64,000 bases of DNA, taken from positions 62,001 through 126,000 of the forward strand of contig NADL03000120.1 of the NCBI GenBank assembly GCA_002205965.3, read 5' to 3'. How positions within the stretch are numbered: position 1 is the stretch's first letter; each line of letters starts with the position of its first letter. Made by a program: the position numbers and the translations under genes. Origin of the DNA: Kappaphycus alvarezii. Lineage: Eukaryota; Rhodophyta; Florideophyceae; Gigartinales; Solieriaceae. Shown piece after piece: positions 1-10,445 of this stretch. The notes under the pieces were generated by a model. That model searched no databases. It was not told where the DNA came from and saw only the letters and a list, made by a program, of their open reading frames with translations.

Positions 1-177
1 AGAATGTATCAAATGACGTCGAAAAGAAAGCGTTCGGCAATGAACGAGACCATTAAACGCTTATCAAATAAACCAATCAGAGGTGCAGGGTCTTCTGAGA
101 AAAGGAAGAACGGTGAAAACAGGGCAGTAATTAAAGCGGCTCAATTGAACAAGTCATGTATGGTTCTAGGATTTTAG
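1..177 (+). CDS. 3' end of an unidentified small basic ORF, cut by the window edge
   Basis: The frame starting at base 1 is open for 58 codons and ends at a TAG (175-177). The product is Lys/Arg/Asn-rich (KRKR near the start, EKRKNGE in the middle) with no recognisable domain. Three in-frame ATGs lie within the first 45 bases, but the true start may lie outside the window. It ends three bases before the ATG of the next, broken frame (180-896), so the two could be parts of one decayed gene joined by a frame change. It could also be a chance ORF. Confidence 0.25.
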   Translation, partial: RMYQMTSKRKRSAMNETIKRLSNKPIRGAGSSEKRKNGENRAVIKAAQLNKSCMVLGF

Positions 178-179
178 AG

Positions 180-896
180 ATGACGCTCTACGACCTCCTC
201 CATCTTCATCCAGCCGAAGAACACCTACAGGGAGTAGAGTATGGTCCAAAAAATGTAGGAGGTCTCGATCAGACAGATTTCGAGAACTACTTCTACAACA
301 TTTTAACGAAGAACAGCTTGAAAATCTGAGGGCTTGAATTTTGGAAACATTTGAGAAATAAAACTCTTCAGGACGTTCCTCATCTAATATTGGGATCTGA
401 TTTTCTCCCTCGGTGTTTTTATCTGGTTACGAAGCTCCCTCTCTCTCAGATTGCATTAAGAGGAAAGGAATTGCAACTGTACAGGACGGCACAGGCCGTA
501 TTTCGCAACGAATTGTTGCAGAACCATCATGGTATGGATCCGCAAAACCAAAGATTGACATAGTCATGGTTGAAAAAGGCCATATCTGAACTACTACCTA
601 ATCGACTTCCAGTGTGGTTTGGGAAATTTCGTGCCCTTCTCACAATTTTAGTTGCAAGAAGGCTGCAGCCGGGTACAAGGAGATGTATCACTCATAACGC
701 ATCTCAGTGCTCTGATTTTACTCCGCGCATACTGGTAGAATAATGCTTTCTGCAGTTTTATGACATTATCAATGATAAGATGTTCCCTCCCGACGCAGTA
801 GAACGCATTTGGACTGCATCAGACCGCAGTGGTCTAGAAATGGTGGCGAATAATTTGAAGAAGGCTGGACTTGAGTTTATGATTTGTGTCGTGTAG
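180..896 (+). pseudogene. Unidentified ORF broken only by three in-frame stops
   Basis: From ATG 180 to TAG 894-896 one frame can be read for 239 codons. It is interrupted only by TGA 327-329, TAG 561-563 and TAA 741-743, with no frameshift needed. The translation between the stops is protein-like, with balanced composition, amphipathic stretches and several Trp. I recognise no family and assign no function. All three stops can be explained by C-to-T changes at Arg or Gln codons, a pattern shared by other broken ORFs in this window. Chance survival of a protein-like frame is possible but less likely given the length. Confidence 0.5.
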
Positions 897-1210
897 ATAG
901 TGTGCGAGGTCTAGTTCATCTTGTCAGGAGGACGCCATGACCAGGAAGCTAAGGAAACACAACACCGTAATGAAAAGGATTGCACATCACCAGGAAAATT
1001 TGAGGGCTGGCTTGCGGAATTCTTCTCTGTCAATCAATATTATAACGGGAGGGGTATTCTGTTTTCTGTAGACCGGGGAGAGAAAGAACAATATTTGGAA
1101 TAACTATTACCGCTCAATGGTAGGCTCGAAATATAAAAGATTGTATGACCTTCATTTCATTGACGGTGTCGACTACTAACTTACCAATTTTTCAATGTAA
1201 AGTGTCATTC
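897..1210. other. No gene seen
   Basis: I see no supported gene, repeat or RNA here. Short open frames are not protein-like. Confidence 0.5.
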
Positions 1211-3125
1211 GTAGCATAACCAATGCCAAATATTCCCAAAATAAACCAAAAATATAGCACATGTGACATGAAGTGTGCTGGCTGTGTAATCAATGCATAT
1301 TTGGGCATTCGTTTTCCACGAAATTCCAATATTTGGTAGAAATTGTAAACCAAATGAGATATGGTTGTGTAACCATCTATCAGAGATAGTCAGTGCTCTC
1401 ATAACCAACGACCAGCACTACCCTAATAAATACTTTTTTATGGGCAGCACGTAGCACTAGCAATGGTTATCCAAGTACTGCTTTAAGTTTATGTAAGAGA
1501 ATTCGTTGTGCAATCGATTCCTTGAGATTCTTAGTAATTGAAAAACCAATGGGCAGCGCGCCCCAATTGATACGTTGAGGCCGGAGCTTGTCACAAGCAC
1601 TATTTATGCAAACATCGGCTATGCAACTATTGGTTATACCCCCACCTCCGACCGAGAATAATCTAGAGATTATTCAGAGTGGCCGGCAAGGACTACTGTA
1701 CTACGTCGTAGCTTCCTCTAAAGCCGCAATTGTCTGGGTTTCCTGTCTTAGGGCCCTTTCCCTCCCCTCTTCACTTTATAAAAGTGTTGTCTATCTCTTA
1801 TGGTACTTATAGGATGCTCTAGGCCGCCATAGGCTGTGGCGGCCTCATACAGTACATAATGGGGACCATTCAAGCGTTTTAACTCACTGTAGCGCAGGGT
1901 GCACAAGACTCCATAGCAGCTTCCTACGCAAAATCGCATATGTATTGTGCGGAGGTGCACAATCCGAATTCAAGTGCAACTTCGAGCGTACACACCTCAT
2001 CGGCAATGCGAACTGACCTTTTCGTCGAGCCGAGAACGGGGACACAGGGGAATTTAAACCAAAGAGTGGCATCGGATGTCTCTTTCACCTGCCCATACGC
2101 CCCAGCCCCTTACCGAGGTCCACACATAACCTAACGCACTCTTGACCTCCCCGAACCAATGTAATGAAGTCAAATACAAAGATTTTCTGTCCTATCATAC
2201 CCCCCCATTGAATTACACGCTTTCGAAGCCACAACAGCAGGAGTTCTGACACCCCAAGAACAAGCCGTCATATGATAAAGGGCGAAGTGGTCGCGTCCAC
2301 TTTTGATTTCCGTGGGGCTGCTGGGGGGTACGGGCAGGTGAAATTGACATCAATTGCCACTTTTTGGTTTAAATGCCCTTGTGTCCCGGTGAGGGGCTCA
2401 GCGAGGAGGCCAGGAGCGATGTTTGCGTCACCTGTTAGGTGCGTTTGTTTGAAGTTGCACTTGTATTCTGACTGCGGGCCACCATAAAAAATGTATGCGA
2501 TGGTCCCGAGTAGGCTGTGTAGCCATGCGTCCTCTATTGTAAGTTCTAGCGTGGTCCCCCATAGGATCCATGTATTGCAGTCCTTCATAGCGCGTCCTTC
2601 TATTGTTCTGTTCGCTATGTATCTGCTTTCTTAGGGGGTTCGCTGATCCGTGCCGGGAATTGGTGCGACGGAAGAGGCACCACTGTGGAAAGTCTGGTCG
2701 TGATGATGGGAAGATCGGGATTCTTTGTATTTGCAACTGGTAAGGAACCGGTTATGCAAAAAATTCTCATGTGTGAGCATTGATTACACAACCATTCCTT
2801 TTGTGCCCTGATTGAGCTACTGTTAATGAAAATGTATGCGCGACAGAGCACAGTATAAATGGTAACTGAACGGATATTGGTTACGCAACAATATGCTCAC
2901 TGTGCACCGGAACCTGATAATAGTATAGAAATTTTATGGAGAATCTTGGGTAGGCTCAGACGTGGTGAACTGGTTGCACAACCAGGTACCATACATGAGC
3001 ACGATACCATAAGTGAGCAAGAGTTGCGCAACGATTTATCTTCTGTGTTAAATTACCGAAATTTTATGGAGAATTTTGGGCAAGGTCAGACGTGGTGAAC
3101 TGGTTGGGCAACCAGGTACCATGCG
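1211..3125. repeat. Cluster 1 of a scattered palindromic motif, GGTTRYRCAACC-like
   Basis: A degenerate palindrome recurs at irregular spacing on both strands. Clear copies: TGGTTGTGTAACCA (about 1363), GATTACACAACCA (about 2782), TTGGTTACGCAACA (about 2878), CTGGTTGCACAACCAG (2970-2985), AGTTGCGCAACG (about 3022) and CTGGTTGGGCAACCAG (3100-3115). Half-copies occur at about 1215, 1285, 1400, 1463, 1505, 1630 and 2748. The copies are not in a regular tandem array and no ORF explains them. A second cluster lies at 7222-9528. They may be the inverted-repeat core of a decayed satellite or small transposon family, or a protein-binding site; the sequence alone does not decide. Confidence 0.5.
1945..2486. 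repeat. Inverted repeat, arms about 170 bp, loop about 200 bp
   Basis: The plus strand of 1945-2113 resembles the reverse complement of 2316-2486, at roughly 75% identity by eye. Conserved blocks include GGGGACACA...TTTAAACCAAA and TTTCACCTGCCC in one arm and their complements in the other. The arms translate to similar peptides on opposite strands (TGTQGNLNQ and TGTQGHLNQ). This is a diverged inverted duplication of one repeat. Confidence 0.7.
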
Positions 3126-3133
3126 TGAGAACG
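2928..3133 (+). repeat. Direct repeat, 2 x 76 bp
   Basis: Units 2928-3003 and 3058-3133 both run from GAAATTTTATGGAGAAT through GGTCAGACGTGGTGAACTGG to a palindromic CTGGTT..CAACCAG and ACCAT..GTGAG. They differ at only a few positions and are separated by 54 bp. Each unit carries one copy of the scattered palindrome. Confidence 0.85.
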
Positions 3134-3171
3134 TATCATAATTTCAGAGACTTATGAGTCCAACTTAACCT

Positions 3172-3735
3172 TCAAGAAATCAAACGATCGCTTCCAGTGA
3201 ATGCTGGACGGATATAGAACTCTGCGGTCAGCAACAATGCACAGATGACTAATTGCCCAGATTCCTCCTCACCACTAAGAGCGGTCTTAATGTAGCGTTG
3301 TATACCCGTGTCAGGAGCAATTCCAGACGCAAGTCCCGCAATGTTGGAATCTGAGCTGCCGACCACATCGACATCGTTGAAAAATCACCGATGTTTTCGG
3401 ATACTGTCCTTTCGGAAGTCGTGCAGCAATATCGGGTTGATCAGTTTTTTCTTCTCCGTTGGTAGTCGGAGGTACACATCAATATAGTCTAATGGTATAG
3501 AATATGAGCTAATGTAGCCAACAACACGAAAAACAGCATCACACCTCCCATTCATAAGTTTGTCGCCAATCTCCAGAGACAAGTAATGACAGCTTCTAAT
3601 CGGAATGAACTTTAAATAAACTAGTTGTTCGCGGCGGTCGTCACTATTCCTCTTATCTACCCAAGAGGTACAAAAAACGCCCAGGATTTTCGCTAGATGA
3701 CCACTTCCCTCCCTATGCCCCTGCATTTTTGCCAT
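3172..3735 (-). pseudogene. Unidentified ORF with one in-frame TGA
   Basis: Reading down from ATG 3735, one frame continues for about 188 codons to 3172 with a single interruption, TGA at 3385-3387. The product has mixed composition with hydrophobic blocks (RVVGYISSYSIP, VICALLLTAEF). I recognise no domain. The stop sits where an Arg codon CGA would fit. It is followed on the same strand by other decayed ORFs (3796-4170, 4417-5932), so it may be the 3' part of a larger decayed unit. Confidence 0.4.
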
Positions 3736-3795
3736 GGGTTAAAGCAGTCCCCAGCCAATAAATTTCCCTTTTCGATATGAATGGTTTATCCAAAA

Positions 3796-4170
3796 CTAGG
3801 ATACCAGCAACCCCTCGAATTGATATTTCATTGCATCTGTTGAGACGCGAATGTTCTCGATCCCACAGGTAGACCAAATGTTAAACCGATCGCTTCGCAA
3901 ATCGGGGTGGCGCCAAGTCTCGGGGGAACGACAAACCTCAGCCAAAGTTATGAATTTCTGCGCAGCCAGCAACGCGCACCAGACGTGACAGTAATGGTCG
4001 AGGTCCGCGTACTTCTTGGGAATAATACTGGACGTATCTAATTGCGGAAGCGATTCCGCGCGGTTCAATTCTTGCGTCGCCCCTGCCAAACGCATGACAG
4101 AGATTCTCCAATGCAACCAGTTATTAAGATCGTGTGACGCTCCTCTGGTGAACTTCCAGTTTCGCGAACA
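3796..4170 (-). pseudogene. Unidentified ORF fragment without a start
   Basis: An open frame of about 125 codons has protein-like composition, with several Trp and Cys (HYCHVWCALLAAQ, WRHPDLRSDRFNIW). There is no ATG near its beginning, so it is probably an internal piece of a frameshifted gene. No family was recognised. Confidence 0.3.
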
Positions 4171-4416
4171 GAAATAGAGAGCGCTGTTGCATATCGGGAG
4201 AGGACTACCGCTAAATAAAAAAATTTTTTTCTACACCTTTCACACATAGAGTGATGTACTCGGCATGACGACGGGCAGTGTCCTCTAAATGCCCTTTTCT
4301 AATTTTTTCATTGTGAAGTCTCTGCTGTTCTTCCTCCTCTGCCCTCGCTTTCTGCTCTTCTCGCAACCTCTATGCCCACATCTCGTCCATTTCACCCTTT
4401 CTTTCTTCGCTGCAAT

Positions 4417-5932
4417 CTATCTCTCCCTCTGTTCCAATTTCCGTTTCTTTTCCAGTTCCAGTACGTACTTCAATGATGCCGCCTAATTTTCGTCCAACCG
4501 CTTCTTCCTTGCGAACTTCTCTTCCTCCTCCTCTTTCTTTTCTGCCTCTCGAGCCTCCTTCTCAGCTGTTTCTCGCTCGGCCCTTTCTCGATTCCTCCGC
4601 TCTCGATCCAACCTCCTGTACTCACGCATCCCTTCGTAAATAGCGTTTGATACATACGAGTCCAGCAGTTTGCGTTCCCACTCCTCATTCCCCTTGCGCT
4701 GCGCCCTTCTCACCTCCAACGCTCGTTTTTGTTCTTCTTTTTCCCGCTCCAACCTTTTCTTAGATGCCCAGTCCTCTACACCCCTTTTGGCCTTGCGTAA
4801 CTGCTCCTCAAGTTTAGCTAAACATCCAGTCTTTTCGGAAACTCTCAACTGAGCAGCACCTAAGTCAGCTTGAATATCTTTCACCGATTTCTCCAGCGAA
4901 TACAGCTCCCCCTTCACCCTCGCAATATTTCTGAACTGTTGTTCAATTTCCGCTACCCCAAGAATGTCAGCTTTTTTGGCATGAACTGCATCTCTCACAC
5001 CATGCAACCATTCCTCGCATTCATGAGGAAGTGGAGGGGTTACTGGAGCACAAACATTCGAAAAAATATCTTCTTCATCGGTTACGAGACCGGAGCACAA
5101 TGCGGCACCAGGACCCTGCATTTCTATGGTACTTGTATCAGGTTGGTCATTGGCTGTGCGACCATTTCCCTGCTGATCAAAATTTTCTGCAATTTTTTGA
5201 GCATTGGTCACATCACCAGCTGCCAAACGCCCAACAGGAACTCCTTCAACCCCTCCAATGTCACTGTTTCTGTTACCAGTTCCCGTTCGATCACATGTCG
5301 CGGCCGATTAACGTGCATTAGTCACACCACCAGTTCCCAAACGCCCCAAACAGCTTGTACCAAACCCTATTTCTTCATTTTTTGTGTGATCAGTGACCAC
5401 CATACCCCCTCCTACAGCATTTGAATCAGAGATTATCGTAACAGGGTCCAAACGATATTTCGCACGGTTCTTATACCAATGATTGAATCCTGCTTTGTAT
5501 ACGCTATTACGTCTTCTCTGAGCTTTTAGTCGCACTGCGAGCGGGACCGACAAACTTGTGACATGCAGTGCGATATTTATCTGCTCATAGAAGTGTTCAA
5601 GCCCCTCTCTCGTATCATAATCCCATTCAGAGTCGAAGGCAATGCGCGGGCTCATCAAATTTAAACGGACCATGATATGCGCCAGAATCGCAATCATGCG
5701 AGCTACGAACGACATGGACGTATCCGACCCATCAGTCAGAGAACTGTAAATGTGCTTCAAGTTGACTTGATGAGTCGGCTTCAAAATACGTCTTGCAGAT
5801 CGACGTTTGGGCCTCACCACAGCCCACCTTATTCTCGCTGGCTTTCCCAAGGGCATCGTGAACCATTTCTTTCGCAAGGTCGTTGACCATATCCTCAAGC
5901 TTTCCCCAAATAGATTCCTTTCCCTCAAACAT
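4417..5932 (-). pseudogene. Decayed long coiled-coil protein gene
   Basis: ATG 5932 opens about 40 codons. After one frame change near 5830, the rest runs in a single frame to TAG 4417-4419, broken only by TAA 5308-5310 and TAG 4483-4485, for about 500 codons in all. The N-terminal half contains a mixed alpha/beta-looking region (FDSEWDYDTREG...FYEQIN). An imperfect tandem duplication follows around GRLGTGGVTNA/GRLAAGDVTNA. The C-terminal 180 residues form a strongly charged coiled coil rich in Glu, Lys and Arg (EREKEEQKRALE, EKEAREAEKKEEEEE). Both stops fit mutated Gln codons. No family was recognised; it resembles the other minus-strand coiled-coil ORFs here in style but is not clearly homologous. 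Confidence 0.55.
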
Positions 5933-6153
5933 CAGCGGTAAGTATCTGAATTCGACAGAAGCTAAGTACCCCTATTGTAGCTTCTTTCCCGCCCTTACCC
6001 ACTTCGGAAGCATCTCAACAGTACAAAATGGGATTTTGTCAACCGCTTACATCAGCGCGGAAACAAAAGCAATGAAATGAAGAGAAACCGGCAGCAGAAA
6101 CGCCCGCCCCGTTCTCCCAATGGACCATCTGAAGGAAAGTCTGGACTCGTTCT

Positions 6154-6649
6154 TCATCTCGAGCTTTCTATATCCCACCAAAAGATCCATTCATCCTTCA
6201 TCCAAGTGGCGTAATCCCTCCCCAACACCTGCAAAGGAAGCGGAGTACGCATAAAACCCTCCCTCTTCTTCTCCACTCGTTGAAGAAAGAAACCACGTAC
6301 ATGCGATAGAATACCTCGACGGTGGTACCGCAACGTAGACTTGGCTTCCTGATATTGAAAAGTCCGAAGAAGTACTCTCTTTTGATCACCAACCGCAACG
6401 CCACCATCCAGCGGATCCATGTACAACGAATAATTGTTGTTTCTCATCCACGCTTCTAAATTCGAGCAAACAGTCTTGAACTACAATTCCACACCATTCT
6501 CCATCCTCAACCTTCTGAACTCCTTTTGGGAGTTTTAAATTGTTTGCTTTTATAAGGATCTCGGCCATAACGGTGGTAACGGACTTGTGCGGAGGTGTGT
6601 TCTTCCGAGAAGCTGCCGCATTAGTAGGTTCCCTGGAAGTCTGCGGCAT
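6154..6649 (-). pseudogene. Unidentified ORF with one frameshift
   Basis: ATG 6649 opens a frame (MPQTSREPTNAAASRKNTP) read to about 6450. The protein-like reading then continues in a different frame (LEAWMRNNNYSLYMDPLDG... to WMKDEWIFWWDIESSR) ending at 6154. Joined, the product would be about 160 residues, Trp-rich at its C-terminus. It lies just upstream of the coiled-coil pseudogene 4417-5932 on the same strand, with about 220 bp between. No domain was recognised. Confidence 0.35.
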
Positions 6650-6735
6650 ATCTGTTTACGTATTGACGAACGTTTGACCCTGCGGTCGTATCGAATAGTT
6701 CGACTCGTCTGGGGAGAGGATAGATGGGTGGTAGA

Positions 6736-6897
6736 CGCAAAAAAAAGCAACGAAGGCAGGAGAGGTAGGGGGGCGACTGAACTGTCGTAGTTACGCAAGA
6801 AAAATCAACGAAGACAGGAGAAGGAGGGGGCCGACTGAACTGTCATAGTTACGCAAGAAAAAGAAACGAAGGCAGGAGAGGGAGGGGGGCCAGCAGA
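6736..6897 (+). repeat. Tandem repeat, 58-bp unit, about 2.8 copies
   Basis: Units begin with CGCAAGAAAAA at 6736, 6794 and 6852. Each runs through ACGAAGGCAGGAGA, a G-rich run and GACTGAACTGTC.TAGTTA. The last unit is truncated. Differences between units are single bases. Confidence 0.85.
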
Positions 6898-8975
6898 CAA
6901 AAAGGAGGTCCCCAGGAGTGAAAATATAATGGGATAGTGATGCTGGTACACTGGGATAGGATGGTGCAGCCGAGGGATAGGTGCTTACCGGAAATGTTCA
7001 TCGATCCGTCTTCAACGCCCGGACAATTCTTTTATGAACAAACATCTACTGTGCAGAGGCCAAGCAATTAATGAAATTTTTATTCATTTTTCAGGCAAAA
7101 TACCAGGGCTCTGCAACCATGAACGTACATATCACTCCTGTACTTTACAATAAATCTGCCAATCACCTCTTTTCAGGATGTTTGGGGATTTATTTGATGG
7201 TTTTGAATTTTCAAAAGAGCAGGTTGCACAACCAATCCAGTTGGATTTTAAGACATATTTCTGAAAACATTACTGCGGTTCTATGGCCTTGGTGCATGCC
7301 GCCACCTATAGAATGGGTCTGGAAACCAATTCTATCGTACTTTGTCGTTTCATTTCATGCTCTCGTATGACATAGCACTTAAACTTGTTTTCAGATCTGT
7401 TTTTACATATATTCTCGAATATTCAGGAATTGATCTCGTAAGTAATGACCAAAGTAAGAGTCAGTGGTACAATAAATGACTACCTAAATCTGTAGTACTG
7501 CCTCCGCGCTCATCCGTACAGAGGGGTTGCCGAATAATGCCATAATGAGTACTACCCAAGCAATATTCGTGCTTAACGCGATATAATGCTACTCCGAGTA
7601 GCCAGGCCAGGAGTCCTGGCAGGGTGCCACAATTTTTTTAGGGGTCAGTGCCCTACAGTTAACTCAGTTGTACAAATGGGGCTATTTTAACGAAGTCGAT
7701 ACTCCGCTCCTCTCAGGTACTGCACCAACTTGTTGGCATGGCTGCATGGCCAACTTCAGTAAAACCAATCTCGATATAATGCAATACATTCAACGATATC
7801 CACTTAAGACACATTCTCCGACTTCGAGTTCTCATACTTACCGCATCCCCAACACTCATCATCTTTGCAGGAAACTGCCCTAACTTAACTTATAACGCTT
7901 AGGTGTAATTAGATGTTTCTGCTGGAAAATGCCTCTGTGCATCGTTCGAAGTAAACTGCGGAGCGGCTTCAGAGCAAGAAAGTTGAAATTTGGCTTTGCC
8001 TGCGATGAATCCAGACCTATACAACATCGAGAACATATGGGGTTGGCTCGTTCGTCTTATCTACAGCGGCGGCAAACAAAAAAAACAGAGTCCGATGTTT
8101 TGCTCTGTTTCTTGCATCTTGCTGTGTTGATTGAATGCTTAGCTCTCATCTCGCGTTTCGCCTCCACTTATCAATTTATTTTGGAATCAGAAGCCCGATG
8201 GAATTGGCGTTCTTATACGCACTGGATTGAATTTTGAAATCCTGCTGACCTTTCAATCAGCCACGTGCCACTGCAATACTTAGAAACTCACAACCGTACG
8301 GGGGCTGGCATTATTCAACAGGTCGACCTATACCTCTTCCTATGCACATCCCTCTTTTACAGTAGGGATAAGATTCCCCTCTCCGCCTACTAAGGGTGAG
8401 AGAGATCTACTAGTAGTTCTCTGTACTAAAAGCAAATTCCTTCCACGCTCCGTCCCCCCTATGCATCATCCCCAGCTCCCTGTCCACCCCGCAGAAGGCT
8501 TCAAGGTCTACTGGAACCTTCCCGGACACGGACGGGGCCCGCTGTCCCCATCCCCCTTCACCTATCTTCTACATATCAACAACTACCCCTCATAAAATTA
8601 CCGAAAGCATTGTTTGCATAACCAGAGGTCCGGCCAAGTACTGCGCATAAAAATTCAATGATATTTTCGTACCGTTGGGCGTTTTTTGTACAAACAGTGA
8701 ATTCAGTTGGAAATCCGTTGCACAATCAAATCTTTTTTGAGACATACACTCTCATTTTAAGTACATTTTTTGCATTATTTGTAGCATATCTTCGTATTGA
8801 TCACACAACCAGTGACAAAATAGCCCATCGGTAGTATTTTACTGTGGCTCTGGATGATACGACATACCTATTCAGGCCTTTATTACCTTAGGAGTTATTA
8901 TGAAGAGTTAATCGCTAATTCTCACAAGGTCAACCATAATAAATGCGTAGGTTCTTTATGATCTGAAAAATATAT
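6898..8975. other. No gene recognised
   Basis: This 2-kb stretch has only short unconvincing open frames. It holds palindrome copies at about 7222, 8611 and 8716 and one at about 8797. Polypyrimidine and poly-T runs are present, with no recognisable RNA gene. Confidence 0.5.
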
Positions 8976-9235
8976 TCAGTTTTGTCCCGAGAGGCCAAGC
9001 TCGCTGATAGAACGCAGCAAAGGCCGCAAGACACAGAACATACAACGTATTCATTGCGACAAAGTTTCGATCCATGCTTGTCCCAGCTCCCACATCTATT
9101 CTCGCAGGAAGGCATCCAGATGCCTATATTGTTAACCGATGTGTCCAGGAACCTAGTCGTGCGGGCAACAGAGACTTACGAAAGGTTACTTGTATTAGTA
9201 ATATTCGTCCTTATGAAAAGACATGCTGTTTTTGT
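8976..9235 (+). pseudogene. Fragment of PD-(D/E)XK-like retroelement C-terminal domain
   Basis: Reading with two frame changes gives the hallmark end of this domain: a Lys-containing helix (AKLADRTQQRPQDTEH), then LVPAPTSILAGRHPDAY, then LTDVSRNLVVRATETYERL and KRHAVF. The same blocks recur at 19523, 21856, 26881 and, on the minus strand, at 29543 and 34640. The family is the endonuclease-like C-terminal region found after the reverse transcriptase in some non-LTR retroelements. Only this end is present, as expected for a 5'-truncated copy. Confidence 0.5.
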
Positions 9236-9493
9236 ATTGTATTGTATTGTATATTGGTTATGTAGCCATTGCCTATCAACGAGATTCGGTTGCACAACTA
9301 GTTCTTTTCCTTTTGAAAATGGTACCATATTTTGGTTTTGATGGCGCATTCAATCACTAAACTAGATACTGAAGAGTAAACAATCTCTAAATTTGCATTG
9401 ATTACACAACGAACGAACTTTCAATCACATGTGGTCTATTTTTTGGTTTTTATATGGGAACAAATGACATCGGTCACGCAATCAATAGTAATT

Positions 9494-9528
9494 CCATAGC
9501 ATTGGTTACAGCGTAACCAACGCTATGG
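9494..9528. repeat. 35-bp near-perfect palindrome
   Basis: CCATAGCATTGGTTAC and GTAACCAACGCTATGG are reverse complements at 15 of 16 positions, with a 3-base AGC loop. The inner half is the GGTTAC/GTAACC core of the scattered motif family. This is the longest palindromic copy I found. Confidence 0.85.
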
Positions 9529-9758
9529 CATTAGTGCGGCGCAAACAATGAAAATATGGACCAATTTAACTAATTCATGTGGTACTTCGAGTGTTCCGAA
9601 GGAATCTCAATTACACCATCAATGAAATGAACTCAGTTCAAGCTTTTACCTCATGGTTCCCACAATATCGCAGTCCTAATATACCAACCATCTTTTGCAT
9701 GAACCTTTCATTGAAGCGCGATCTAAAATTAATTGTAGTCCGATAGAATAGGAATGTT

Positions 9759-10445
9759 CTAGTCCTCACTAAATGCCTTCATTTCCGTACCTACATATGC
9801 TGTGTGGCAAATGTAGCAATCCAAAACTCGACCGACCCAACTACAGACGACATCAGCAAAGTATTCATGTCTGACGTTTACATAAATGTGACCGTTGCGT
9901 GGATACCTGAACGCTAGTGTATACATGCGTTGGTGGTTTCCCAATGATTCAAATAGAGTACCGCGTTTTGGTACACTCAATTCATCTACTTTTTCATAGC
10001 TTCCAGCGCCTTCCTTTAATCTTGCAAGCTGTTTCGATACAACTGCTCCTCAAAATTTCAGAAGGGAGGCGGTCGCTGATGGTAAAAGTTGTTCATAACT
10101 TCCCTTGAGGACTGTAGTCTCGCTCCCTTCTTTCGCTGTACCACTTTTCTTACGAGGAATATCTTCAATTAAAGCTGTCATCCATGCATCCAAGCGGGCA
10201 ATGGTCGTAATACTCATCTCGCCGTCTTCCTTAATACGGCCCCCGTGGAAAGCCTCTAAAGCCAACTGAGCCAGCTCATTCCCGAATTAGTTGTCTGGCA
10301 CTTCGATGTGTCTATCTTCCATCTTCTCCATTCCTTCGGAACATATCTCCTCGAATGTAGCAATTCTCGACTCAAAAGTCAAAATCTTTCCATCTTCATC
10401 TCTCATGTAGAGTTTTGAATACGCCTCGCTGAATTGTCTCTCTCG
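9759..10445 (-). pseudogene. 3' continuation of the decayed gene at 10403-12367
   Basis: After the TGA that closes the upstream frame, protein-like reading continues one frame over (MRDEDGKILTFESRIATFEE...). It runs through TAA 10287-10289 into FGNELAQLALEAFHGGRIKEDG and ends at 10050. A further protein-like ORF (9759-9980; SVPKRGTLFESLGNHQRM...) follows in another frame. The TAA fits a mutated Gln codon. No domain was recognised. I infer these belong to one original gene because strand, spacing and composition agree. Confidence 0.4.

Larger units (their letters stand above)
7222..9528. repeat. Cluster 2 of the scattered GGTTRYRCAACC palindrome
   Basis: Copies include GGTTGCACAACCAA (7222), TTTGCATAACCA (about 8612), CCGTTGCACAATCAA (about 8716), TTGATCACACAACCAG (about 8797), TTGGTTATGTAGCCA (about 9254), CGGTTGCACAACTAG (about 9288), TTGATTACACAACG (about 9399) and CGGTCACGCAATCAA (about 9471). 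The large palindrome at 9494-9528 has the same core. These belong with cluster 1 (1211-3125). Confidence 0.5.

Noticed and set aside
180-896. Reassigned stop codons (alternative genetic code)
   Set aside because: All three stop codons appear as interruptions, while the two intact host genes end normally. Mutational decay is simpler.
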